Below, in pieces: positions 12,291 through 20,015 of a stretch of DNA of 64,000 bases (positions are counted from its first letter, which is position 1; every line of letters begins with the position of its first letter). The notes beneath the pieces are model-generated. The model did not search any database. It had not been told where the DNA came from and saw only the letters and a program-made list of their open reading frames with translations. Position numbers and translations under genes: made by a program. This stretch comes from CAZNPH01 sp964574985 (GTDB taxonomy: Bacteria > Bacteroidota > Bacteroidia > Bacteroidales > SM23-62): assembly GCA_964574985.1 (NCBI GenBank), contig CAZNPH010000007.1, positions 1 through 64,000 of the forward strand, read 5' to 3'.

Positions 12291-13415
12291 TTAATGGATC
12301 ATTTCCCTGACTTTTTCATTTATGATCTTATTATTATGACAAACACAGGTTCCCCTGATAAGATCATCATCAAAATTGAGTGAAAATGTGCCTTCATCGT
12401 CAAACATCAAATTGATAAAATTCAAAATGTTCTTACCAAACATCTTGCTGGAATCAGAAGGAGTTTCAGAAGGATAAACAGAATTTCCGATCACTTGGAT
12501 CCCCCTGTATTCAATGATCTTTCCGTTTTGAGAAACTTCGCAATTGCCACCTGATGAAGCCGCCAGATCAACGACAACAGAACCGGGTCTCATTTTGTCC
12601 AATGTCTCCTTACGCAAAAGCAAAGGTGCTTTTTTCCCCGGAATCTGAGCCGTGCATATGATCACATTGGACTTGATCGCGTGTTCATGAATGGCTTCTT
12701 GCTGTTTCTTTTTGTATTCTTCGGTTTGTTCAACTGCATATCCGCCGGCAGAATCATCATCCATGGAACCCTCAACCTCTACAAATTTACCTCCGAGACT
12801 CATTACTTCCTCTTTTGCTGCAGACCGCACATCGAATACCTCCACCACCGCACCCAGTTTCCTGGCAATGGCTATGGCCTGCAACCCGGCCACACCGGCT
12901 CCCATGATCAGGACTTTGGATGGCCTGATGGTTCCGGCAGCTGACATGAACATGGGGAAAAAATTGGGAGACCGGTATGCCGATTCCAGTACTGCCTTAT
13001 AGCCCGCAACCGTTGCCTGTGATGACAAAATATCCATGGATTGTGCCCTGCTGGTCCGGGGCAATATATCCATGCTGAAAACAGTCAGCTTTTTTCCGTT
13101 CAGTTTCCGGACCAGGCCCGGTTTCATCAAAGGATTAAAAACCCCTACCAGCACCTGTCCTTCCTTTAATTTGTCCAGGTCCTTATCTTCAGGGGGGTGG
13201 ATCATCAGCAATATATCCGCATCCTTCAAAACCGTGTCACGGTTTTCGACGGCGGCCCCTGCCTCCTGATATTCATCATTCCCGGCAAATGCCCGCTTAC
13301 CCGCATCTTTTTCCACAAGCACCCGGATGTTCTTTTGCAGAAGGGAAGACAGGATTTCGGGCAACATGACCACTCTGTTTTCCTTTCCTGATTCTTTTAT
13401 GATCCCTATATTCAT
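12291..13415 (-). CDS. pntAA: NAD(P) transhydrogenase subunit alpha, NAD-binding part
   Basis: Soluble NAD(H)-binding domain I of the transhydrogenase, related to alanine dehydrogenase. The start chosen gives MNIGIIKESGKENRVVMLPE, the usual beginning of the family; an in-frame ATG 19 codons upstream (13472) would overlap a likely promoter -7 box at 13470-13477 and adds an atypical leader. The Rossmann motif VLIMGAGVAGLQAIAIARKLGA lies near residue 165, followed by the acidic VEVFDVR for NAD ribose binding and the mobile-loop region VEGSMDDDSAGGYAVE. About 374 residues, as expected for the split form. First gene of the pnt operon, divergent from murB. Confidence 0.95.
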   Translation of the reverse strand: MNIGIIKESGKENRVVMLPEILSSLLQKNIRVLVEKDAGKRAFAGNDEYQEAGAAVENRDTVLKDADILLMIHPPEDKDLDKLKEGQVLVGVFNPLMKPGLVRKLNGKKLTVFSMDILPRTSRAQSMDILSSQATVAGYKAVLESAYRSPNFFPMFMSAAGTIRPSKVLIMGAGVAGLQAIAIARKLGAVVEVFDVRSAAKEEVMSLGGKFVEVEGSMDDDSAGGYAVEQTEEYKKKQQEAIHEHAIKSNVIICTAQIPGKKAPLLLRKETLDKMRPGSVVVDLAASSGGNCEVSQNGKIIEYRGIQVIGNSVYPSETPSDSSKMFGKNILNFINLMFDDEGTFSLNFDDDLIRGTCVCHNNKIINEKVREMIH

Positions 13416-13469
13416 GGCCGATGCAATTGGATTACCATCAGGTTTTGTTTGTTTGACGAAAATATTGGG

Positions 13470-13477
13470 CAAAAATA
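13470..13477 (-). promoter_or_regulatory. Putative Bacteroidota -7 box for the pnt operon
   Basis: On the minus strand the sequence reads TATTTTTG, fitting TAnnTTTG. A TTTG lies upstream (13492-13495 on the plus strand) but only 14 bp away instead of about 19. Transcription would begin near 13463, giving a leader of about 48 bases to the ATG at 13415. Confidence 0.45.
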
Positions 13478-13525
13478 ATAATTGTTTTCATCAAACCATT
13501 AATAATACCGGGTATCTGAAATGTT

Positions 13526-13533
13526 TATCTTTG
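13526..13533 (+). promoter_or_regulatory. Putative -7 box for murB
   Basis: TATCTTTG matches the Bacteroidota -7 consensus TAnnTTTG. It lies 19 bp before the GTG start of murB, implying a very short leader. No TTTG is present at the ideal -33 distance. The same octamer precedes tRNA-Ser, surE and the LytTR gene in this window. Confidence 0.5.
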
Positions 13534-13552
13534 TCAGGAAAATCTTTTCGCC

Positions 13553-14572
13553 GTGATCCTGCATGATAATTTCAATCTTCATCATCTCAATGCTTTCGGA
13601 CTTGATGTAACCACCAGGAAATTCCTGAAGCTGGAGAATGTGCAAGAAATTCAGAAATATCTGCACACGGAACTCAGCAAGATCACCCCTCGGCTGGTCA
13701 TAGGAGAAGGCAGCAATCTGTTATTCATAAAGGATTATCCGGGTCTGGTCATTGGCCTGGATTTCAAAGGAATTAAAATAATACGGAAAAATAAACAACA
13801 GATCACGGTTGATGTCGGAGCATCCCAACGCTGGGATAGTTTTGTAACCTGGTCGGTTAAACATGGCTTCTGGGGTGCTGAAAATCTTTCCTGCATTCCC
13901 GGATCTACAGGTGCTTCTCCCGTGCAGAATATCGGCGCATATGGTGCGGAAGCAGAAGACATTATCGAATCGGTTCAATATACTGATCTGAGGAATGGCA
14001 GGAATACCGTGCTGACAGCCAGTGAATGCCTTTTCGGTTACAGGGACAGCATATTTAAAAATGCCTTGAAGGGAAAAGCGATCATTACCTCGGTACGGTT
14101 TGTTTTATCCCGGATTCCCAGACCCAATTTAAAATATCAGGACCTCCGGCAGGAACTCGAAGGATCGACTCCCGGTTCACCGGAACAAGTCAGAGATGCC
14201 GTGATCCGTTTGCGTCGTAAAAAATTGCCTGATCCCGGGACCCTTGGTAATGCGGGCAGTTTTTTTAAGAATCCCGTGATTGACAAGAATGATTTTACGG
14301 ACCTTCAAAAAGCTTCCCCGGAATTGCCCTTTCATAAGATCAATGATCGGGAATATAAAATACCAGCAGCCTGGCTGATAGAAAAATCGGGGTGGAAAGG
14401 CCGTCGCTTTGGTCAAACCGGGACTTACCCCAGGCAACCGCTGGTCATCGTGAATTACGGAAGTGCTACCGGAGCCGATATCCTGGAACTGTCAAACCGT
14501 ATCAAAAATTCTGTCAGAGAACAATTTGGCATCCTGCTTGAGAAAGAAGTACATGTTGTGGGAAACCATTGA
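13553..14572 (+). CDS. murB: UDP-N-acetylenolpyruvoylglucosamine reductase
   Basis: Cytoplasmic FAD enzyme that reduces the enolpyruvyl group to make UDP-N-acetylmuramate for peptidoglycan. It is 339 residues, the size of the E. coli-like type I MurB. The FAD-binding signature GEGSNLLFIKDYPGLVIGL lies near residue 52, the GCIPGST-like stretch reads LSCIPGSTGASPVQNIGAYG near 115-135, and the YRDSIFK segment with its catalytic-region tyrosine and the GNAGSFFKNPV motif (catalytic serine in GSFFKNP) follow. Translation starts at GTG. It stands alone on the plus strand, divergent from pnt and convergent with the phosphomutase homologue 14 bp beyond its stop. Confidence 0.97.
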   Translation: MILHDNFNLHHLNAFGLDVTTRKFLKLENVQEIQKYLHTELSKITPRLVIGEGSNLLFIKDYPGLVIGLDFKGIKIIRKNKQQITVDVGASQRWDSFVTWSVKHGFWGAENLSCIPGSTGASPVQNIGAYGAEAEDIIESVQYTDLRNGRNTVLTASECLFGYRDSIFKNALKGKAIITSVRFVLSRIPRPNLKYQDLRQELEGSTPGSPEQVRDAVIRLRRKKLPDPGTLGNAGSFFKNPVIDKNDFTDLQKASPELPFHKINDREYKIPAAWLIEKSGWKGRRFGQTGTYPRQPLVIVNYGSATGADILELSNRIKNSVREQFGILLEKEVHVVGNH

Positions 14573-14586
14573 AATATCAAGGCTGA

Positions 14587-15993
14587 TCACAAATTCGACA
14601 AATATTCTGTGGCCTCGGCAATGATCCTGTCGGCTTCTGTTTCTGATTCTGCCTCTGCGATCAACTGCACGGACAACATTGTTTCCGGCTTAATGACAAC
14701 CCATTGACCCGTTCCGGTTATTAATTTATATCCGTCCATTGACTCAACCGCGGTTACCTTGTAGGGCCCCATTTGCTTAATCTGATCATTATTGCACAAT
14801 TCGTTCAGTTTATTTTTATGGGCTTTCCCCAATTGTACCGCCCTTGTGCTGATATGCCAGGACCCCGCGATCTTTTTGAATTCCCTGAGCAATGTGGATG
14901 GCTTTTTCCTGCTCTTTGCCAGATATTGTTCAATATACAATGCAGCAATCACAGCATCACCGACCGGGACAATCCTGTCTATCATATAACATCCGGCGGA
15001 AGTACCTCCTGCCATTACTTCAGGTTGTTGAAAAGATTCCGCCAAACTGGTTATTTTCTCCTGTATGCGAATGACCCTGAATCCATAATGTCCTGCTAGT
15101 TTTTCAATTTTTTCCGAAAGATGGAATCCGGCAGATATGATACCGGATCCATTGCTGTTTTCAGCCAGAATGTGGATCAGCAGCATTAAGATCTCGCTGG
15201 GTTTCAAAACTTTCCCCTGATCATCAACCATACCCAGTCTGCTTCCGTCTCCGTCAATGGCAAATCCGGCCTGAATATTCTTGTCTTTCCGGGCGAGACC
15301 CTTGAGCTCTTCAAGGTTTTTCTCCCGGGGATCAGGAACAATTTCCCCGAACAATGGATCCGGTTTCCGATGAATGACCCGAAAACCTTTAATATGTCTT
15401 GGGAAAAGTATTCCCGAACCTCCGTACATAAGATCCAGTGCAACGTTTAACCCGGATTTGTTATCCGGCTCAATCTGTCCGGAATCCCTTAGCCTGGACA
15501 AATATAATGCCACCAGATCCACGGGTTTGATCATTTCCTCCCCCGTCAGCCTGTCCCAATTTAACAGGTCCAAATCCATTGAATTCTGATCATGGATAAG
15601 TGCCTCGATATTCACCTGGAGTGCGACCGGAAAATATGAACCATTCTGATCAAAAAAGCGTATCCCGTTCTGATTATGGGGATGATGACCGGCAGTGATC
15701 ATTATGCCCATGCTGGCATTTAAATCGACAACACCTCCGGACACCATCGGGGACGTACCATGACTTTCCGGGAAATACACCCGAACCCCTTTGGCAGCCA
15801 ACACTTTGGCAAAAGCCCGTGCAAAATATGAGCCTTCAAACCGGGTATCATACCCGATCACAACCGAAGGCCGGGTGAATTTGTTCAGCAACCATACAGA
15901 AGCGGCATTGGCAATTCTTGCCACATTGGATACAGTAAAATCATCCCCGATGACCCCGTGCCATCCTTCCGGTTCAAATTTAATTTTACGCAT
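14587..15993 (-). CDS. Phosphohexomutase-family protein with degenerate active site
   Basis: Alpha-D-phosphohexomutase fold (phosphoglucomutase/phosphomannomutase), 468 residues, beginning IKFEPEGWHGVIGDDFT as in the family. The metal-binding loop is intact (AIDGDGSRLG, near residue 240). The loop that should carry the phosphorylated serine, normally TASHNP, reads TAGHHPHNQNG here, so the catalytic serine is glycine. The C-terminal phosphate-binding loop, normally RxSGTEP, reads KPETMLSV and has also lost its pattern, and the sugar-recognition region reads MAGGTSAG. The fold is recognised with confidence, but normal mutase chemistry by a phosphoserine is not expected. It may be a binding or regulatory protein. 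It lies 67 bp downstream of mltG on the same strand and may be co-transcribed with it. Confidence 0.85.
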   Translation of the reverse strand: MRKIKFEPEGWHGVIGDDFTVSNVARIANAASVWLLNKFTRPSVVIGYDTRFEGSYFARAFAKVLAAKGVRVYFPESHGTSPMVSGGVVDLNASMGIMITAGHHPHNQNGIRFFDQNGSYFPVALQVNIEALIHDQNSMDLDLLNWDRLTGEEMIKPVDLVALYLSRLRDSGQIEPDNKSGLNVALDLMYGGSGILFPRHIKGFRVIHRKPDPLFGEIVPDPREKNLEELKGLARKDKNIQAGFAIDGDGSRLGMVDDQGKVLKPSEILMLLIHILAENSNGSGIISAGFHLSEKIEKLAGHYGFRVIRIQEKITSLAESFQQPEVMAGGTSAGCYMIDRIVPVGDAVIAALYIEQYLAKSRKKPSTLLREFKKIAGSWHISTRAVQLGKAHKNKLNELCNNDQIKQMGPYKVTAVESMDGYKLITGTGQWVVIKPETMLSVQLIAEAESETEADRIIAEATEYLSNL

Positions 15994-16060
15994 GTGTGAA
16001 AATGAATCCTGAAATGTAAGTTAATCAGCTTTCCGGAAATTATACTGAAGAAAACGGCGT

Positions 16061-17104
16061 TTAGTTTAAAATTTTACGCCTATCCAAGGCTTTTTGGTAT
16101 AAACGCGCATTTCTGTTATGTTGAGCAAGGGTTTTGGAAAAGACATGACGTCCTGAAAAATCACATTTTGCACAAAAATAAAGATAGTCATGGTTTTTAT
16201 GATGAAGTACTGCATCAATGGCGGACATCGACGGAATCACAATGGGGGCGGGAGGCAATCCTGCCCTCCGGTATGTATTGAAAGGCGAATTGATCTCAAG
16301 ATGTTTTTTCAGTATTCGCTTCATGTCGATGTCCCCAACTGCATATTTGATTGTAGGATCCGCTTGCAGCCGCATCCCTTTCCTTAGCCGGTTAATATAA
16401 ACTCCGGCAATTACAGGTTCTTCTTCTGTTATATAGGTCTCTTCATCCACAATGGAGGCAAGGATCATGACCTGCATCCTGGTTATTCCCATTTCTCTGG
16501 CCAGCCGTTCCCTTTCTCCTTTCCAGAAAAGATCATATTCAGAAACCATCCTTTGCAAAAGCGCATTGGTTGAGATGTCCCAGTACACTTCATAAGTGTT
16601 GGGGATAAAAACCGCATAAAAAGTCTTTGCGGTAAAACCATACAGGGAGGCCAGGGAGTCGCTGGTAATTGCCCGGTATATGGAAGCTGAATCCGGTTCG
16701 ATCTGTCCGGCAACCACAGATGACAATTCACCCCGGCTGCGGATACTGTTGAATGTAAGATCAACCGGTTCCTGGTTGCCTGACCGCAAAAGGTTGATCA
16801 GCTTGTTGTTGCTCATACCATTTTCGATACGGTATCTGCCTGAGTGAACATGGTTGTGATAATTCTTTTTACATGACAACCACCTGAAAGATTCCGGATC
16901 TTCAATGATTTCCTGTTCTTCAAGAAGGGCCAGAACACTGTCAAAGCCGGCACCGGTCGGAACATAAAAATATATGAAGGTTCTGTCTTCCAGATTCACA
17001 TTCGGGGAAAACACCCTATGGTAGACGATCAGAACAAACACAAAACATGCAATGGCAGCAGTTGCGGCCATTGTCCATATGATCCGGCGGGTTATGAAAA
17101 ACAT
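16061..17104 (-). CDS. mltG: Endolytic murein transglycosylase MltG
   Basis: Inner-membrane lytic transglycosylase that cuts nascent glycan strands and sets their length. It is 347 residues with one N-terminal membrane helix (about residues 10-32) and a periplasmic YceG-like domain. The signature block LASIVDEETYITEEEPVIAG followed by VYINRLRKGMRLQADPT is clear near residues 215-255, and the later SPFNTYRRAGLPPAPI stretch is typical. The motif usually reads ASIVE(K/E)E; here the first acidic residue is Asp. If that residue is the catalytic glutamate the change matters; I cannot decide this by eye. The gene precedes the phosphohexomutase homologue on the same strand. Confidence 0.93.
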   Translation of the reverse strand: MFFITRRIIWTMAATAAIACFVFVLIVYHRVFSPNVNLEDRTFIYFYVPTGAGFDSVLALLEEQEIIEDPESFRWLSCKKNYHNHVHSGRYRIENGMSNNKLINLLRSGNQEPVDLTFNSIRSRGELSSVVAGQIEPDSASIYRAITSDSLASLYGFTAKTFYAVFIPNTYEVYWDISTNALLQRMVSEYDLFWKGERERLAREMGITRMQVMILASIVDEETYITEEEPVIAGVYINRLRKGMRLQADPTIKYAVGDIDMKRILKKHLEINSPFNTYRRAGLPPAPIVIPSMSAIDAVLHHKNHDYLYFCAKCDFSGRHVFSKTLAQHNRNARLYQKALDRRKILN

Positions 17105-17237
17105 ATATGGGACCCTTTGTTCACCGAAAACACACGCAAAAATCCCTTAAAAATAACACAAAATTCATGCACCGGCAGAAACCATTCATACAAAAACGCA
17201 TTATTTTCAGCCCTTGATCCACTACAATTGTTATGCC

Positions 17238-17291
17238 ATGGAAAAACGGAAACGAATCGCCCTTATCGCCCATGACAACATGATTACAGCG
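17238..17291 (+). pseudogene. Possible remnant of the methylglyoxal synthase gene start
   Basis: From the ATG at 17238 the plus strand encodes MEKRKRIALIAHDNM, which resembles the N-terminus of methylglyoxal synthase (MgsA), whose family begins with an IALIAHD-type strand. After about 15 codons the similarity stops, and the frame runs into the opposite-strand M48 protease gene. Nothing of the catalytic remainder is seen. It would be the 5-prime scrap of a deleted gene, in an otherwise featureless 228-bp interval between mltG and the protease gene. A chance match cannot be excluded for so short a stretch. Confidence 0.35.
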
Positions 17292-17332
17292 CATATATCC
17301 AGAGAAGGGGAAACCGGACAGGACAATTATCA

Positions 17333-18139
17333 TCAGGGCAATGATGCCTTGAATTCATCATACCTTGACTGGAAATACCGGCCCGTCTTGCCCCCCAGGG
17401 CTTCCACATTTTCCTGGATCTTTTCCAGTCTGTCCTCCGGGGAGGGGTGTGTTCTCAAAAAAACCGGTGTTACGGAATGGTTCTCCATCCGTTCAAAAAA
17501 ACCACCTAATCCGCGTGCATCATAAGCCGTGTTGTAAAGAAAACGGACGGCATAATCATCCGCTTCATATTCGTTACTTCTGCTGAATGCCAGCATGGAC
17601 AAACCATTTGCCAGTCCGGATGCAATTTCAGCAAGCACCCCTGGATTTTTTCCCAGAAGGGCGTTCAGCAATATGGAAAAACCATATTGCTTGGTCAGGT
17701 TTTTCGTTGAATGCCTCCGGTCACAGTGGGCCATTTCGTGTGCCATCACACCGGCAAATTCTGCTTCGTTTTCCAGAAAACGTATGATCCCCGTATAGAA
17801 ATACATGTAACCGCCAGGAGTAGCAAAGGCATTGAGGGTAGTATCGTTCCGAATGATCCTGGCCTGCCAGGGGAAACGGTCGGCATATCGTAACTGGCCC
17901 GAAGCCAGTAAGCTGTCCCTGATCCTGAAAAAATGCTGATAGGCCAATGGATATTCATCCTCATCCAACAAGGGATAATCAGACGGATTGCTCCTGATGG
18001 TATCGTCCATAGCCTGCCCGAATTCAATGTCCTGTTCAACCGTAAACAGGTTCAATCCGCTGTCATCCCTGGAGCAGGACCCGGACAAAATTGCCATCAT
18101 CACCACCATGATCCGAATCAACCGGCCATTATGCTTCAT
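17333..18139 (-). CDS. M48-family metalloprotease lipoprotein
   Basis: Exported zinc protease of the BepA/LoiP type, 268 residues. A lipoprotein signal ends at LSGSC (cysteine near residue 22), placing it in the periplasm, probably at a membrane. The zinc motif HEMAH lies in VMAHEMAHCDRRHS near residue 133, and the third ligand is the glutamate in NEYEADDYAVRFL about 55 residues later; all key residues are present. Such proteases help outer-membrane protein assembly or quality control. It is 24 bp downstream of the aspartate aminotransferase stop-to-start direction on the same strand, so the two may share a transcript, although the functions are unrelated. Confidence 0.92.
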   Translation of the reverse strand: MKHNGRLIRIMVVMMAILSGSCSRDDSGLNLFTVEQDIEFGQAMDDTIRSNPSDYPLLDEDEYPLAYQHFFRIRDSLLASGQLRYADRFPWQARIIRNDTTLNAFATPGGYMYFYTGIIRFLENEAEFAGVMAHEMAHCDRRHSTKNLTKQYGFSILLNALLGKNPGVLAEIASGLANGLSMLAFSRSNEYEADDYAVRFLYNTAYDARGLGGFFERMENHSVTPVFLRTHPSPEDRLEKIQENVEALGGKTGRYFQSRYDEFKASLP

Positions 18140-18163
18140 ATTCTGAAAATTTTATTTTTCAAA

Positions 18164-19357
18164 TTAAGAAAGTTCATTCAGTGCATTTTTTAATCTCCGA
18201 ATGGCCTCCTTCAGGTTCTCATCCGAATTTGCAAAGGAAATGCGCACGCAATTGGGTTCACCGAATGCTTCCCCGGGGACGGCGGCAATATGGGCTTCTT
18301 CCAGAAGATACAGACAAAGATCCATGGAACCGTTGATCTTCCTGTCCCGGAATGAACGTCCGAAATAATGGCTCACATCCGGAAAAACATAAAAAGCACC
18401 TTCAGGTGTGTTGGTCTTCAAACCCTCAATCTCTGAGAGCAATCCGATCACCAGGTCCCTTCTCCTCCTGAAAGCCTGGTTCATTTCCTCCACACAGGCC
18501 TGATCAGAATTCAATGCTACGATAGATGCACGCTGAGCCACGGCCGTGGCTCCGGAGGTCATCTGTCCCTGCAATTTTGCACAGGCTTTGGTGATCCATT
18601 GAGGGGCAGCCAGGTAACCGATACGCCAACCGGTCATCGCATACGCTTTTGACACACCATTCACCAGTACCACCCTGTCTTTCAGAAAATCAAACTGGGC
18701 AATGCTGACATGTTCCCCGGTAAAATTGATGTGCTCGTATATTTCATCCGAAATGATAAAAATATCTTCATGTTTTTTCAATACCTCTGCAAGGCCCTTC
18801 ATTTCCTCATAATTATAAAAGGCTCCCGTCGGATTGGAGGGAGAGCAAATCAACAGGATTTTGGTTTTTGGTGTAATGGCTTCTTCCAGTTGTGAAGGTG
18901 TTATCTTGAAACCCTGATCGATTCCGGTTTTGATAACGACACTGGTGCCACCGGCAATTTTCACCTGTTCCACGTAGCTCACCCAGTAAGGAGATGGAAT
19001 GATCACTTCTTCTCCTTCATCAACAAGGGATATCAAGGCGTTGGCGATGCAATGCTTGGCACCCACCGATACCATGATCTGATCCGGATCATAGTCAAGG
19101 TTGTTCTCCCTTTTGAGTTTTCCTGCAATGGCTTTTCTAAGTTCAGGATACCCGTGCACGGGAGCATAGAATGAATAATTCTCATCAATGGCTTTTTTTG
19201 CCGCTTCCTTGATGTGATCCGGGGTAAAGAAATCGGGTTCCCCGACACTCAGGTTGATCACATCCACGCCTTTCGACTGAAGATCTTTGCTTTTCTGGTT
19301 CATGGCAATGGTTGCCGATGGAGACAGGCTGGAAAGCCTTTTGGATAATTTTTCCAT
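18164..19357 (-). CDS. aspC: Aspartate aminotransferase (class I/II, PLP-dependent)
   Basis: Cytoplasmic transaminase interconverting aspartate and oxaloacetate with the 2-oxoglutarate/glutamate pair. It is 397 residues, opening LSKRLSSLSPSATIAMNQKS like the type Ib enzymes. The PLP lysine sits in VNGVSKAYAMTGWRIGY near residue 234; the conserved CSPSNPTGA (asparagine near PLP) and the arginine in VRISFANSDENL that binds the substrate carboxylate are both present. The specificity is inferred from family resemblance; related enzymes use other amino acids. It is preceded by a plausible -7 box at 19408-19415. Confidence 0.9.
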   Translation of the reverse strand: MEKLSKRLSSLSPSATIAMNQKSKDLQSKGVDVINLSVGEPDFFTPDHIKEAAKKAIDENYSFYAPVHGYPELRKAIAGKLKRENNLDYDPDQIMVSVGAKHCIANALISLVDEGEEVIIPSPYWVSYVEQVKIAGGTSVVIKTGIDQGFKITPSQLEEAITPKTKILLICSPSNPTGAFYNYEEMKGLAEVLKKHEDIFIISDEIYEHINFTGEHVSIAQFDFLKDRVVLVNGVSKAYAMTGWRIGYLAAPQWITKACAKLQGQMTSGATAVAQRASIVALNSDQACVEEMNQAFRRRRDLVIGLLSEIEGLKTNTPEGAFYVFPDVSHYFGRSFRDRKINGSMDLCLYLLEEAHIAAVPGEAFGEPNCVRISFANSDENLKEAIRRLKNALNELS

Positions 19358-19407
19358 ATACTACGGATTAGTTTAACGGTAAATGAATCTTAAAACCTTA
19401 AATCGGT

Positions 19408-19415
19408 CAAAAATA
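19408..19415 (-). promoter_or_regulatory. Putative -7 box for the aspartate aminotransferase gene
   Basis: Minus-strand TATTTTTG fits TAnnTTTG, about 50 bp upstream of the ATG at 19357. I do not see a TTTG at the right -33 spacing. The interval is A/T-rich, so a chance match is possible. Confidence 0.35.
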
Positions 19416-19474
19416 CAGTTTTAATCATAAAATAATTAATATTGCACTACAGAATGTCATAAAAAATTATCAAC

Positions 19475-19996
19475 ATGGATGTTGTCCTGGAAATTCTGAA
19501 ATATACGCTCCCCGCAATTGTGGTTTTTCTTACCGCTTACCTGGTGATCAGGAATTTTTTGAAAAACGAAGAACAACGCAGAAAAGTCGAGCTCGCATTG
19601 GCCAATCAGAAAGAATTACTTCCCCTGCGCCTTCAGGCATATGAAAGGATCGCCCTGTTCCTTGAAAGAATATCCCCCGAATCGATCGTCATGCGGATCA
19701 GCAAGCCGGGAATGAACAGCCGGCAATTGCATGCGGAACTCATATCCGCCATCAGATCCGAATACGAACACAACCTTTCCCAACAGGTCTATATAAGCAG
19801 CCAGGTTTGGGAATTGGTCAGGAATGCCCGGGGAAACGTGGTAAAGCTCATTAATTCAGCTTCCGGGGAAATCAAAGAAAATGCTTCGGCCATGACCCTG
19901 AGCAAAAAAATACTGGAACTGGCCATGGAACATAAGTCCGCCCCAACAGAAACCGCATTGCAGGCATTGAAACAGGAAATCCGGCAATTGTTCTGA
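19475..19996 (+). CDS. Small membrane-anchored protein of unknown function
   Basis: A 173-residue protein with one N-terminal membrane segment (about residues 8-26, LKYTLPAIVVFLTAYLVIRN) and a charged, helix-rich cytoplasmic tail. The tail includes LLPLRLQAYERIALFLERIS and a C-terminal helix with heptad-like spacing. It resembles a conserved Bacteroidota family of unknown function (DUF7935-like, from memory). It stands alone between the divergent aminotransferase and the convergent htpG. No catalytic motif is visible and no function is proposed. Confidence 0.8.
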   Translation: MDVVLEILKYTLPAIVVFLTAYLVIRNFLKNEEQRRKVELALANQKELLPLRLQAYERIALFLERISPESIVMRISKPGMNSRQLHAELISAIRSEYEHNLSQQVYISSQVWELVRNARGNVVKLINSASGEIKENASAMTLSKKILELAMEHKSAPTETALQALKQEIRQLF

Positions 19997-20015
19997 GGGC
20001 TTACTTGATCAGGGC

